A stretch of DNA of 64,000 nucleotides from Palaemon carinicauda (taxonomy: Eukaryota > Arthropoda > Malacostraca > Decapoda > Palaemonidae): the NCBI RefSeq assembly GCF_036898095.1, contig NC_090763.1, positions 63,601,410-63,665,409 of the forward strand. The letters are read 5' to 3'. The stretch's first letter is position 1, and every line of letters begins with the position of its first letter. The position numbers were made by a program, and so were the translations under genes. Positions 20,360 through 31,273 of this stretch are shown in pieces. The notes under the pieces were generated by a model. It did not search any database. It was not told the origin of the DNA and saw nothing but the letters and a program-made list of their open reading frames with translations.

Positions 20360-22630
20360 TGGATGGATAGCAGGGCTGGGGGCTGATCGTCTTGTTCAGC
20401 AACGTCCTCATCAGAGGGTTCCTCATCCGAAACTGATGAGGAAACGGCAACGGAGTGGGCAACGTCTGACTCGCTGAATCCGGTCGCACTGGTGGATGCG
20501 TGACGGAGCCGGACGCAATATCATGGCACTGCTGCACAGTCTGTGAACTGTCAACAACCATGGGTGCGCGAGGAAGTACAGCGTCAACCCGAAACTGTCT
20601 AGACTGCTGGGTTGTGCAGTCAACACCCTACCGGGTTGCTGAGGTTGACGCACTGCGTCACAACAAGTCACCTCTGCTGGTTGTTGAACGTCTTCCTAGT
20701 GACACACTGAACGTCAACAACCACCTCCGAGCGTCGCTTAACATCAACGTGCGACTGGCAACCCACACTGGGTCGCATCGGTGGAGGAACCACCTCAACT
20801 GGTAGACGCGAGTAGGATACCTCAGCGCAACAGGGCGCACAACCAACCGGTTGGAAGGTTGTTGGCCAGAAGGTTCTTCTCCGCATTTAAGTCCTCTATC
20901 AAGGACACAAGCTTGGACTGCATGTCTTGCAGCAAAGCCCATTAAGGGTCTACGGGAGCAGGTGTGGCAACAGACGGGGTTAGCGACTGAGGCGGAACCA
21001 TTTACCATCCCTGGAAGCCTTGTTATGTGTGACATAATAGTACAGCAAAACTTCAAAGGCTCGACAAAAGCTGAGAAGTTGACCTGTAAACAACTTGGAG
21101 CGTCTCCTGGCTAGGCGCCAGGGCGAGTCTACCAGAATTGAGAAATCTATTTGGGCAGAGGCATGAACTTCCAAGCCGAGAACTTTTCTCGTGTCCTATC
21201 AGACTCTCGCTCTATAAGCCAGTTTAAAAGAAGGGAAATCAAAGGCTGTATCCCTAAAACTCCTCCTGGTGCAAAAACCAGTCGCCTAGCCAACGTAACG
21301 CTCTCTAGGAGAGCGAGAGAGCACTAGCTTAACAACAACGGCTTCGAAGTAGCTAGGCCTAGTGTAAGTTCTGACGTTTAGGCGAACGAGGAGCAGCAGT
21401 TACAAGATCCGGACGAAGATCCTTAAAAAAATCATCATGATTTAATTAAAGACCATAGGAGGCTAAGCAGCTTAAGGCTCCTCTCCAAATGACAGAGTCC
21501 TCAAAGGAATATCAGTAGGAGGGAGAACAGCACTTTCTCATCTACAGGAACCTTGTCCGATAAAAGCTAGGTTATCTCAGTGAGTCTCTCACTGGTGCAT
21601 TAGTAGCAGACCAGAAGGCAATGTCATGTAACTGCTTGACAGTCTGTGAACTGTCAACAACTGAACTGTCAACCACAACAGGTGCGTGAGGACATACAGC
21701 ACTGGTGCATTAGTAGCAGACCAGAAGGCAACGTCATGTAACTGCTTGATAGACTGTGAACTGTCAACAACTGAACTGTCAACCACAACAGGAGCGTGAG
21801 GACATACAGTGTTCACTCGAGACTGCTTTGACTGTCTATACTGAGCAGTCAAAACAACTCTAGAATGCGGAGGTTGACGTACAGCGTCAAAACAAAGCAA
21901 CTTAACTCCACCCTCCTGTTGTTGTGGTAACTCGCGAACGTCAACGGAGGGTAGCGTGCGTCTGTGAACGTCAACGTGCGGCTGGCAGGGTACACTGCGC
22001 ATGGGTGGTGGAACTCTCACAGGCGGAGTGCGGGAGCAGGTAGCGTCAGCGTCTACTGTACGCACAACCTTGGTTGGTTGTAGGCTAACGGGTGCAGCGT
22101 CAACCTTCTCCGCACGATACTCCTGCATAAAAGATGCTAACTGTGTCTGCATAGACTGTAGCAAAGACCACTTAGGGTCTACAGTAGCAGGTGCGGCAGC
22201 AGACGGTGTTACTGCCTGTTGCGGTACCGCTTTGCCTCTCTTAGGAGGTGAGCAGTCGTCGGAAGACTGCAGGGAGTCCGAACTGACCCAGTGGCTACAA
22301 CTGGGCCGTTGGACTTGCGCGGAAGGGACCGACTTGCGCTTAATAAGCTGCGAGACCTTGGTCCATGGTTTCTTACGAGAAACCTCTTCCGCAGACGAGA
22401 AGTAAATGGGCTCTCTCGTCTTTGTGTGGGTGGGGCGATCTTGGGTAGATACGCCCGAAACCACGGAGGGAAACGTCTGTTCGTTGATCAAGGCCTGACG
22501 AACCCATAAGTCGTTCGACATTACTTCTCCCCTGGGCTTGGGAGCTTGCAAGAGGTCCCGGACTAGGTGAACGACAGGCACGAACAGACGAACCCTCGGA
22601 CGCAACACTGTAACACTTTGCGCATATCAC
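20360..22630 (-). pseudogene. DIRS gag remnants (element B), internally duplicated
   Basis: Sequence at 21589-22608 has gag-like features shared with element C: SPSPGPLASSQAQGRSNVE near 22540-22600, SQLIKRKSVPSAQVQRPSCS, and DPKWSLLQSMQTQLASFMQE. At 21060-21180 a stretch matches the middle of C gag (around 31670-31750). The stretch 20495-20990 is a diverged second copy of 21590-22230. The Cys-rich N-terminus seen in C is not recognisable. No frame spans the gene. Confidence 0.75.
21591..21810. repeat. Tandem duplication, 2 x 110 bp
   Basis: The units 21591-21700 and 21701-21810 both start ACTGGTGCATTAGTAGCAGA and differ at only a few positions. The unit is inside the gag remnant of element B. 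110 is not a multiple of 3, so the duplication shifts the frame. Confidence 0.9.
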
Positions 22631-22983
22631 TTTATCACTTCGATTTTCTGTTTTGCCCTTATTTCACTGAAATCGAAACTTTTACTGATTTCTACCTGAA
22701 ACACGCAATTCTACCCTTCATTAAAAGGTAGTAATTGCGAAAACAGTCGTATAATGCAGCTCATTAATACTAGCAAAAACAGAAAACATATAAAGATAAA
22801 GAATTCAGTGGCTGGGAAAGAGACTAAACACTAGTTCAATTAAACTACGTTTACAATCTCTCACCGCACATAGCCTGGGGACAAGAATAAAACCCTAGAA
22901 ACGTTTTACCTTCTTCCCCGTACAGCGACTAGGGAGGAGAGTGACACGAGAACAACATTACCCGCTTGAACGGAACGTTTTTT

Positions 22984-23030
22984 CTCCTCTCTCTCCCTCC
23001 GTCTCTATCTCTCTCTCTCTTTCTCTTTTG
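22984..23030. repeat. CT-rich microsatellite
   Basis: An imperfect (CT)n run with CTCCCTCCGTCTC interruptions, in the 5' region of element B. A short (CT)6 lies nearby at 23219-23231. Confidence 0.8.
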
Positions 23031-23832
23031 ATTTTGCACCTGAGAGAAGAGCCCAATTATATATCGTCAAAAAAACATGTTATATGGCTAAAGGAAAAAA
23101 CTGAAAGGTTTTCCAAATAAAAAGTTCCTTTAATTTAGAATTTAAACCATTTAAGTTAAGAAAGAATGAACGAAACGTCAGAATCGATTTACTCTTACTG
23201 CAAAGTGAAACCGTGATACTCTCTCTCTCTCTATCGTAACGATAGAGCGCATGTTGAACGTCCTGAACGTCAACAACTGCGTAGTCTAAAAAAACTAAAC
23301 GTTAGTTCATCTTTGAAAACAGTACGAAGACTATCAAAGAAATTCTTTCATAAAACATTAAATTTAAAAAGTTTTAAATTCTTTAAAGGCTAAATACGAT
23401 AAAACGGGCTCAACGTTGATTAACTTCGGTTCCAAGTTAGGACCGCCTACTATCAGGAAAGGTCGCAAATAAACAAAACATAAAAATTTCTTTTTATATG
23501 TTTATAATAAATGGAAAGTTAATCGAAGAGGCCTAATAAAGGCGGAGAGATATAAAATATATAGATCTATAACGTGTTAAGCAAAATTACTAAAAACCTA
23601 AACACACTTCCGTCTAAGGGAAGGGTCGGCCATTTAAAAGTGAAAGAGAGTCCATACTCTCTTAGTCACCATAATTAAATCTATCCAAAACGAGTTCAAG
23701 TTTTGAGATGAAGATAAAACCCCTGCATAGCGAAAGCTCAAAACTAGAATAGTGTACTTCACCAAATAGTTGTGAAAACAAATCCAGTTAGTAACAGCGT
23801 ATTTTAGTAGGTCTTGCCAGTGGCACGACAGA

Positions 23833-24006
23833 GAGAAAATTGGTTCTGTGTTGACATGGAGTACTTGAGTACCTGCTCGACAGATGGCGCTGTTGATGTA
23901 CACCCCCCCCTGTATAGCGATCGCTGGCGTATTTTGTCCTTAGGTTTTTCTGTCGGGCAGCAGAGCTGACAGCTATATGATCACCGGCTAAGTTTAATAT
24001 TGAAAA
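23833..24006. repeat. Element B right terminal repeat
   Basis: The inverted complement of 17558-17720, ending CTAAGTTTAATATTGAAAAA. The outermost 40 bases differ from the outer left end and instead match the second half of the ICR, as in DIRS elements. Confidence 0.9.
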
Positions 24007-24235
24007 ATATTGTACATATCACTCCTCAAAATAACAACACAGCCAGGTTTCCATAACAGTATTATCATTGCAAGGACACTATAAAAATAACTTTACATGT
24101 CAATAACACAAATGGCTATTTTAAAATGCAATATGTGACAAACTTAATTTTGCTAAGGGTAGGACCTGAACCAAATCTAAATCTTTCTTCAAATTTAAAA
24201 AAAATTATACTTTCTAGCAACATAAATATGAAATG

Positions 24236-24960
24236 TTAAGGGAGTAGTAAAAAATAGAGGGTTGGGCATGCATGTAAAGAATTCTGTATGAGAAAGTGAT
24301 TGTACCAACTCTGATGTCGTGGGGAATGAAAGTGACGGAGAGACAGAAATTGAATGCGTTTGAGATGAAGTGTCTAAGGTGTATGGCTGGTGTATCTCGA
24401 GTAGATAGGGTTAGGAACGAAGTAGTAAGGGTGAGAAAAGGTGTAAGAAATGAGTTAGCAGCTAGAGTGGATATGAATGTGTTGAGGTGGTTTGGCCATG
24501 TTAAGAGAATGGAAAATGGCTGTCTGCTAAAGAAGGTGATGAATACAAGAGATGATGGGAGAAGTACAAGAGGAAGGCCAAGGTTTGGGTGGATGGATGG
24601 AGTGAAGGAAGCTCTGGGTGATAGGGGGATAGATGTGAGAGAGACAAGAGAGCGTGCTAGAAATAGGAATGAATGGCGAGCGATAGTGACGCAGTTCCGG
24701 TAAGCCCTGCTGCTTCCTCCGGTGCCTTGGATGACCACGGAGGTAGCAGCAGTAGGGGATTCAGCGTTATGAAGCTTCATCTGTGGTGGATAACGGGGGA
24801 GGGTGGGCTGTGGCACCCTAACAGTACCAGCTGAACTCAGTAGAGTCCCTTGTCAGGCTGGGAGGAGCGTAGAGAGGAGAGGTCCCCTTTGGTGTTTCAT
24901 TTGTTTGATGTCGGCTACCCCCCAAAATTGGGGGAAGTGCCTTGGTATATGTATGTATGT
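24236..24960 (+). mobile_element. LINE copy 2, 3' fragment
   Basis: A 5'-truncated copy of the LINE, on the plus strand. It starts at GTTAAGGGAGTAGTAAAAAA and ends in a TATG repeat (GTATATGTATGTATGTA). The 3' UTR block GTGCCTTGGTATATG and the AGCAGTAGGGGATTCAGC block match the other two copies. It lies just downstream (host sense) of the EIF2B2 exon at 25046. Confidence 0.92.
24296..24703 (+). pseudogene. LINE RT C-terminal tail (copy 2)
   Basis: 135 codons covering only the RT tail: MKVTERQKLNAFEMKCLR, VLRWFGHVKRMENGCLLK, STRGRPRFGWMDGVKEALGD. A small deletion near 24315 removes part of the sequence corresponding to YGSEL in copy 1. There is no catalytic domain, so this is a dead fragment. 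Confidence 0.9.
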
Positions 24961-25045
24961 ACTATGCAAATACAGTAGTGAAAACTATCATAAAAGCAAA
25001 TACTACAGAACCATCGTAAAAAGAATAAGAAACTGGGCTACTTAC

Positions 25046-25224
25046 TTATTTGTGATGAAACTTGTTACATTTTCTGGAGGGACATAATCAAACTGAGCTG
25101 ACACAACATTAACGGATGGCGGTAAGTTGACGTCCTTTGGGAGAATCAATGTTCCACTTCCGTAATGGTTTACCTCTTCATAGGCAATGGGGCTGAACTT
25201 GTACGTTGGTGTACAAACATAAAG
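25046..25224 (-). CDS. EIF2B2: eIF2B beta, exon (C-terminal domain)
   Basis: This exon encodes LYVCTPTYKFSPIAYEEVN, then LPKDVNLPPSV, then AQFDYVPPENVTSFITN, the conserved end of the eIF2B beta Rossmann-like domain. In the human protein the corresponding parts read LIVCAPMFKLSP and FDYVPPELITLFISN. The acceptor is TTGTCAG before 25224 and the donor GTAAGT follows 25046. It starts in phase 0 and ends with two bases of a codon. eIF2B beta is a regulatory subunit of the cytosolic guanine-exchange factor that recharges eIF2 with GTP for translation initiation. A final short exon (GGNAPSY type) should follow at lower coordinates but was not found. Confidence 0.92.
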
Positions 25225-25802
25225 CTGACAACAAATAAAATCGTAAGTTCATAAGAAGTTTTAAGACAAGTTATATATGTACTATAAAATATAGATCACA
25301 TTAATCTTTGTGAATACAGCTACATTAGTTGATATTGTAAATATGTTTCATATAAATACAGTACTCCATTTCATAAGTAAACTATTAAATGTATGAACCC
25401 CAACAATCCCAACCATAACTTGAAAAAATCTGGTTTTATTTTACACTTTTTAATGTTCCTTACCACAGTAACATATTTTATATACTTAGTCTGCTGTTGG
25501 AAGATACAGCATGAAACTCAAAACTAAAGAAATTAAATCTATATGCATTGCAATAAGGAAATTATATCATTAGAATTTCCAAACCCAACACTAACATTTT
25601 ATGACCTGATGAACAATACAACATGTGCAATGCGTACAATTTCATTTTTTAATATTACTGTAATGTATACTGCAATCAAATGATGCAGTGATATTACATA
25701 AATATTTCTCAAAGAGAAAGGTAAAACCCCAAGCTTTTAATGACGGCAAAATATTAATTTTTTGGTAAATATAGGAAACAAAATCCAGTTATTCTAACTT
25801 AC
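25225..25802. other. EIF2B2 intron (578 bp)
   Basis: A short AT-rich intron joining the exons at 25803 and 25224. No repeats were recognised. It contrasts with the neighbouring introns of 9.8 and 14.2 kb. Confidence 0.85.
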
Positions 25803-25997
25803 TGGTACAGAATAAAATCTTGCAGCTGAGGCTAAGGGTGCAGCCCCGACAAATGTCTTGATTCCTCCATTACTAAGAACGGTCTTGGTGCCAATAATAA
25901 CCTTATTTACTCGGGACATCATGGAAAATACTGCACAGTCTTGGATAAGTGTAGTTTGAATGCCAACTGAGCAGAGGGCCTTGGCCATCTTGTGACC
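25803..25997 (-). CDS. EIF2B2: eIF2B beta, exon (central C-terminal domain)
   Basis: 65 codons, phase 0 at both ends. It encodes GHKMAKALCSVGIQTTLIQD, AVFSMMSRVNKVIIGTKTVL, SNGGIKTFVGAAPLASAARF and YSVPV. SRVNKVIIGT is the beta-subunit signature. The alpha and delta paralogues have different residues here (for example KADLVIVGA and VSKVLLGAH). The acceptor is TTAACAG and the donor is CCA/GTAAGT. The Met inside the exon is not a start: the frame is open upstream through GHK and joins the previous exon at APKYH. Confidence 0.95.
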
Positions 25998-27179
25998 CTG
26001 TTAACATGAAAAATAAAAATAGGGGAATAAGATGTCATATCCTTTTATATTAAATATGTACCTAAACTGATACTTTAAAAATACTTATAGATAACAAGTA
26101 ATTGACAATACAGTACAGTATTAGATGAATGAAAGCCAATGACAAGAATAGGACTGACGTAATAATTATCATATCTTTATTATTGAAGAAAAGTTTAATT
26201 AGATAACTGGGTCCTACATTTACATCACTCATGCCCTAACCAGGAAAAAAATTATATTACTAAAACACACTTTCTTCATCATAACCACATCAATCACGTG
26301 TACTGTATATCTGAATTGCTATTTAGGTGCGAGCCAGAGCTACTAAAGTTCCTAGAGCGGTTGGTTCCATATGTCTGTAAGATCAAAGAGAGTCCAGTAG
26401 TATTATGGGTTATGAGTAACTTTGAATAGAAGCAAATGAGGATAAGAGCATACAAATTCAAGTTCATTTACGAACAATGCATCAGTAAGTAACAGAACTC
26501 ATCCGTTCACCAATCCTTTTAGGGTCAGTCAAGCGGAGAGTGAGCCTGATGTGACAAGCTACCGCTATGGCACCGGCTGCAGGTGTGCAGTCGCATGTGC
26601 ACCAAACACCATCACAGTAAACCAGGTAAGATTAGGGTATACAGTCCTTGAAGCCAACCTCCTTCTCCAAGAGGGAGTGAAAAAGCTTATCCAACAACCA
26701 TCTCCCTAGGACTCGGTCAACCGGACTGTGAACCCAGTATGGCAGATACTTCTGAAATACTGGAATCAGGCACCGTCCAGGTAGAGTGGAACGTGTTCCT
26801 CCACCTCCCAAATCATTCCGTGGGACACCCTGGGGTGGCCCAAAATCAAGTGGAGTACTGTTCTGCTAACTCTCAGGTAGGTACTACGAGACAAGCTCTC
26901 TTCTCTGCATCATCAAGAGGGGAGAGTTTCAGACTCTTGATCATGTCAAACTTATGAGTGGTGAAGGCTCTGTCACCTTCATCATCTCACAGACTGTGTA
27001 ACAATGACATAGAGCCACTTGGTTTCAAACACAAGTTCATGACCTCAATTCTCTCTCTGCGTGTAAGTTGACATGAAGATGCCTAGTGTCATGTCAGGGC
27101 ACAGCTGTGTTACTTGAGGAGGACTTGACACCTCCCATGCGAGTGTCGCAGCCTTTTCATTAGCCTCAACAGGAATAAG
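25998..27179. other. EIF2B2 intron, unassigned part
   Basis: AT-rich to about 26300, then more GC-balanced sequence to 27179 that looks like old repeat DNA (for example GGGACACCCTGGGGTGGCCC near 26821), with no coherent coding frame. The similarly textured 38890-39400 on the far side of element D may be the other half of the same old element. This is not demonstrated. Confidence 0.4.
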
Positions 27180-27300
27180 GTTATTATTATTATTATTACT
27201 AGCTAAGCTACAACCCTAGTTGGAAAAGCAAAATGCTATAAGCCCAAGGGCTCCAACAGGAAGTAATGTCCCAGTGAGGAAAGGAAATAGGGAAATAAAA
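27180..27300 (+). repeat. Dispersed repeat R2, copy 3, with (TTA)n
   Basis: A (TTA)n tract, then CTAGCTAAGCTACAACCCTA, GTTGGAAAAGC, CCCAAGGGCTCCAACAGG, and GTGAGGAAAGGAAATAGG. It directly abuts the left end of DIRS element D at 27302. Confidence 0.85.
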
Positions 27301-27420
27301 TGGATTTTGAGCAAAGTGAAAAATCCATTTTTGGGTGAGAGTGCCATGTCGTCCTGATGGAAGGGTTCCTTTAGGTAGCCTTCTAAGGGATATTTGATAC
27401 AGTGATACTCCCAGAGAAAT

Positions 27421-27616
27421 ATGTTATTTTTATTAGTAAAATAAATTTTTGAATATACTTACCCGATAATCATGTAGCTGTCAACTCCGTTGCCCGACAG
27501 AATTCTATGGAGGGATACGCCAGCTATCACAATACTAGAAGGGGGTGTACTTACCAGCGCCACCTGTGGCCAGGTACTCAAGTACTTCTTGTTGACACCT
27601 CCTCAATTATTCCTCG
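27421..27616. repeat. Element C left terminal repeat
   Basis: The outer end ATGTTATTTTTATTAGTAAA is followed by CTTACCCGATAATCATGTAG, then TCAACTCCGTTGCCCGACAG. From about 27459 to 27615 it is the inverted complement of 34005-34162, with a single difference (C/T near 27604). Confidence 0.93.
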
Positions 27617-27660
27617 GTCCACTGGTTCTCTCTGGGGAGGAAGGGAGGGTCGATTAAATC

Positions 27661-27750
27661 ATGATTATCGGGTAAGTATATTCAAAAATTTATTTTACTA
27701 ATAAAAATAACATTTTTCAATATTAAACTTACCCGATAATCATGTAGCTG
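27661..27750. repeat. Element C internal complementary region
   Basis: 27661-27713 is the reverse complement of the left outer end (27421-27473). It is followed without a gap by TTTTCAATATTAAACTTACC to CATGTAGCTG, the reverse complement of the right outer end (34139-34177). It lies about 400 bp downstream of the recombinase stop, as in DIRS1-type elements. Confidence 0.92.
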
Positions 27751-28148
27751 ATTCACACCCAGGGAGGTGGGTGAAAACCAGTGTACAAGATTAAAGGATA
27801 GCTAAGTATCCCATATTTCATATAACAGTTATCTCAAATAACAATGAAATAATAAGTACCTGGTAAGGAAGTCGAATAGAACCGTTACTCTGCCTCTTTA
27901 TTTAAAGTTCGTCTTCCTTACTGAGCGCAGCGTTCCTCTTGGAGGCTGAATCAACCCAAAGGTGCCAAAGTACACGGGGTTGCAACCCCTACTAAAGGAC
28001 CTCTACCAAACCTTTAACCCAGGCGCTTCTCAAGAATGAATAGACCACCCGCCAAATCCAAGGATGCGGAAGGCTTCTTAGCCTACCGTAACAACCATAA
28101 AAACAACAATAAAAGTATTCAAGAGAAAGGTTAAAAAAGGTTATGGGA

Positions 28149-29290
28149 TTAAGGGAATGTAGTGGCTGAGCCCTCACCTACTACTGCACTCGCTGCTACG
28201 AATGGTCCCAGGGTGTAGCAGTTCTCGTAAAGAGACTGGACATCTTTCAGATAAAATGATGCAAACACTGACTTGCTCCTCCAATAGGTTGCATCCATTA
28301 TGCTCTGCAGAGAACGGTTTTTATTAAAGGCCATCGAAGTAGCTACGGCTCTTACTTCGTGGGTCCTTACCTTCAGCAATGCAAGGTCTTCCTCCTTTAA
28401 GTGAGAATGTGCTTCTCTGATCAGAAGCCTTATATAATACGAAAGCCCATTCTTGGACATGGGTCTCGAGGGTTTCTTGATGGCACACCATAAGGCTTCT
28501 GACTGTCCTCGAATAGGTTTAGACCTCTTAAGATAATATTTGAGAGCTCTGACAGGGCAAAGAACTCTCTCTAGTTCGTTACCTACCATGTTGGAGAGGC
28601 TAGGTATTTCGAACGATCTAGGCCAAGGACGTGAAGGAAGCTCGTTCTTTGCTAGGAATCCAAGCTGAAAAGAACATGTTGCAGATTCGGTTGTGAAACC
28701 AATGTTCTTGCTGAAGGCATGAACCTCACTGACTCTCTTAGCTGTTGCAAGGCAAACGAGAAAAAGAGTCTTGAGGGTAAGGTCCTTGAAGGAAGCTGAC
28801 TGGAGAGGTTCGAACCTAGATGTCATAAGGAACCTTAAGACTACGTCTAGATTCCAGCCTGGAGTGGAAAGACGACGTTCTTTAGACGTCTCAAAAGACT
28901 TAAGAATGTCTTGAAGGTCCTTGTTGGAAGACAGGTCCAAACCTCTGTGGCGGAGAACTGAAGCCAACATACTCCTATATCCTTTAATCGTAGGTGCTGA
29001 AAGGGATCTCTCATTCCTAAGATGTAGAAGGAAGTCAGCTATTTGGGTCACAGAGGTATTGGTAGAGGATATTGAATTGGCTCTACACCAGCTTCGGAAG
29101 ACCTCCCACTTAGACTGGTAGACTCTACGAGTGGAAACCCTTCTTGCTCTGGCAATCGCACTGGCTGCCTCCTTCGAAAAGCCTCTAGCTCTAGCGAATC
29201 TTTCGACAGTCTGAAGGCAGTCAGCCGAAGAGCGTGGAGGTTTGGGTGCAACCTGTCTACGTGAGGTTGACGTAGAAGGTCCACTCTTAG
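28149..29290 (-). CDS. DIRS tyrosine recombinase (element C)
   Basis: This is the recombinase part of a 955-codon frame (28149-31016); the upstream part of that frame overlaps RT/RNase H in another phase. The core-binding domain starts near STRRVYQSKWEVFRSWC, followed by SAPTIKGYRSMLASVLRHRG and LTLKTLFLVCLATAKRVSEV (first catalytic Arg). RTHEVRAVATSMAF gives H-x-x-R and SVFASFYLKDVQSLYEN the nucleophile Tyr. All signature residues are present and uninterrupted. The start is uncertain: the frame is open far upstream, and translation may depend on a frameshift, reinitiation or a separate transcript. It would insert the circular DIRS copy without a DDE integrase. Confidence 0.92.
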
Positions 29291-31273
29291 AGGTAGAGTC
29301 CTGGGGAAGTCGACTAGCCATTGAAGTACCTCTGTGAACCATTCTCTTGCAGGCCAAAGGGGAGCAACCAGCGTCAGCCGTGTCCCTTCGTGCGAGACGA
29401 ATTTCTGCAGAACTTTGTTTATTATCTTGAACGGTGGGAATGCGTACAGGTCGAGATGGGACCAGTTCAGTAGAAAAGCATCCACATGAACTGCTGCAGG
29501 GTCTGGAACAGGGGAACAATACAGCGGAAGTCTCTTGGTTATGGAGGTGGCAAACAGATCTATGGTAGGTTGACCCCACAAGGTCCAAAGTCTGTTGCAC
29601 ACACTCTTGTGGAGGGTCCATTCCGTGGGAATGACCTGATTCCTTCTGCTTAGGCGATCTGCTGAGACGTTCATATCGCCCTGAATGAACCTCGTGACCA
29701 GAGTGAGGTTTAGACCTCTTGACCAAATGAGGAGGTCCCTTGCGATCTCGTATAGGCTCCTCGAATGGGTCCCTCCTTGCTTGGAGATGTAAGCCAAGGC
29801 TGTGGTATTGTCTGAGTTCACCTCCACCACTTTGCCTAGCAGGAGGGACTTGAAGTTCAACAGGGCTAGATGAACAGCTAGCAGCTCCTTGCAGTTGATG
29901 TGGAGAGATCCTTGTTCCTCGTTCCACGTTCCCGAGCATTCCCGTCCGTCCAAGGTTGCACCCCAGCCCGAGTCCGATGCATCTGAGAAGAGATGAAGAT
30001 TGGGGGTCTGAATGGCCAATGATAGACCCCCCTTGAGAAGGAGGTTGTGCTTCCACCACAGGAGAGTGGTCTTCATCTCTTGGTTGATAGGGATAGAGAC
30101 TGCTTCGAGAGTCGAACCCTTGTCCCAATGAGCTGCAAGATGGAATTGAAGAGGGCGGAGGTGGAGTCTCCCTAGCTCGACAAACAGGGCCAGTGATGAG
30201 AGGGTCCCTGTGAGACTCATCCACTGTCTCACTGAGCAACTGCTCCTCTTCAGCATGCTCATGATGCACTCTAGGGCCTGGCTTATCCTGGGGGCCGATG
30301 GAAAAGCCCGAAAATCCTGACTCCGAATCTCCATTCCCAGGTACACAATGGATTGGGAGGGAATGAGTTGAGACTTCTCTATATTGACTAATAGACCTAG
30401 GTCTCTGATTAAGTCTAAAGTCCAATTGAGATTCTCCAGACAACGACGACTCGTGGAGGCTCTCAACAGCCAGTCGTCTAGGTAGAGGGAGGCTCTGATG
30501 TTCGACAAGTGTAGGAATTTTGCTACATTCCTCATCAGATGAGTAAAGACCATAGGAGCTGTGCTTAGGCCAAAACACAGGGCTTGGAATTGATAGACAA
30601 CCTTTCCGAAAACGAATCTCAGGAAAGGTTGGGAGTCTGGATGAATAGGAACGTGAAAGTATGCATCTTGCAAGTCCAACGAGACCATCCAGTCCTCCTG
30701 TCTGACCGCTGCTAAGACCGATTTGGTCGTCTCCATCGTGAACGTCTGCTTGGTGACATACTCGTTGAGAGCGCTGACGTCCAGCACCGGTCTCCAACCT
30801 CCTGTCTTCTTGGCCACAAGAAAGAGACGGTTGTAGAAGCCCGGGGATTGATGGTCCCGGACTATAACCACTGCCTTCTTCTGCACAAGTAGCGACACCT
30901 CCTGGTGCAATGCTAGCCTCTTGTCCTCTTCTTTGTAGTTGGGAGAGAGGTTGATGGGCGATGTGGTCAGAGGTGGTTTGAGGCAGAATGGAATCCTGTA
31001 ACCGTTCCTCAGCCAACTGACAGACTGGGCGTCTGCACCTCTCTTCTCCCAGGCTCGCCAGAAGATCTTGAGTCTGGCTCCTACTGTTGTCTGGAGATGC
31101 GGAGAGTCAGTTCTTTCCTTTGGATGTCCTGGATCCTTTCCTAGACTTACTCCTGTGAGAGTCTGGACGGGAGCTTCCTCGGCTGGGGGCTCTACCACGA
31201 AAGGGCGGTATGAACCTCGTAGCAGGGGTATCAGCCACTGGGGAGCGATAAGTCTTGGGGACTGAGGTAGCAA
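29048..31273 (-). CDS. DIRS reverse transcriptase/RNase H (element C)
   Basis: 741 codons, uninterrupted. RT motifs: KTGGWRPVLDVSALN, MVSLDLQDAYFHVPI (Asp200, Asp203), LCFGLSTAPMVFT, and the active site SLYLDDWLL (YLDD at 264-267). Connection: SLTGTLSSLALFVELGRLHL. RNase H: LFSDASDSGWGAT (Asp431), INCKELLAV (Glu463), VNSDNTTALAYI (Asp488), DMNVSADRLSRR. The tail DLFATSITKRLPLYCSPVPD is typical of DIRS. The enzyme makes element cDNA and removes template RNA. The frame overlaps gag by 167 nt at its start and the recombinase frame over nearly all its length. The first Met of the frame may not be the real start. Confidence 0.95.
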   Translation of the reverse strand: MLPQSPRLIAPQWLIPLLRGSYRPFVVEPPAEEAPVQTLTGVSLGKDPGHPKERTDSPHLQTTVGARLKIFWRAWEKRGADAQSVSWLRNGYRIPFCLKPPLTTSPINLSPNYKEEDKRLALHQEVSLLVQKKAVVIVRDHQSPGFYNRLFLVAKKTGGWRPVLDVSALNEYVTKQTFTMETTKSVLAAVRQEDWMVSLDLQDAYFHVPIHPDSQPFLRFVFGKVVYQFQALCFGLSTAPMVFTHLMRNVAKFLHLSNIRASLYLDDWLLRASTSRRCLENLNWTLDLIRDLGLLVNIEKSQLIPSQSIVYLGMEIRSQDFRAFPSAPRISQALECIMSMLKRSSCSVRQWMSLTGTLSSLALFVELGRLHLRPLQFHLAAHWDKGSTLEAVSIPINQEMKTTLLWWKHNLLLKGGLSLAIQTPNLHLFSDASDSGWGATLDGRECSGTWNEEQGSLHINCKELLAVHLALLNFKSLLLGKVVEVNSDNTTALAYISKQGGTHSRSLYEIARDLLIWSRGLNLTLVTRFIQGDMNVSADRLSRRNQVIPTEWTLHKSVCNRLWTLWGQPTIDLFATSITKRLPLYCSPVPDPAAVHVDAFLLNWSHLDLYAFPPFKIINKVLQKFVSHEGTRLTLVAPLWPAREWFTEVLQWLVDFPRTLPLRVDLLRQPHVDRLHPNLHALRLTAFRLSKDSLELEAFRRRQPVRLPEQEGFPLVESTSLSGRSSEAGVEPIQYPLPIPL

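Larger units (their letters stand above)
17521..24006 (-). mobile_element. DIRS-like element B, defective, with nearly identical ends
   Basis: A 6.5-kb element with terminal inverted repeats, an ICR at 17769-17858, and remnants in the order gag, RNase H, recombinase on the minus strand. The core RT palm and the C-terminal gag are missing: sequence equivalent to the RT thumb/RNase H of element C at about 20355 passes directly into gag-like sequence. The gag area contains an internal duplication. The recombinase is frameshifted. The two terminal repeats are about 99% identical over 160 bp. No flanking target duplication is evident, as expected for DIRS. Confidence 0.92.

Noticed and set aside
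27507..27701. Small frame MEGYASYHNTRRG present at both ends of element C
   Set aside because: It is identical at both ends only because the terminal repeats are inverted copies. It has no start context or family match.
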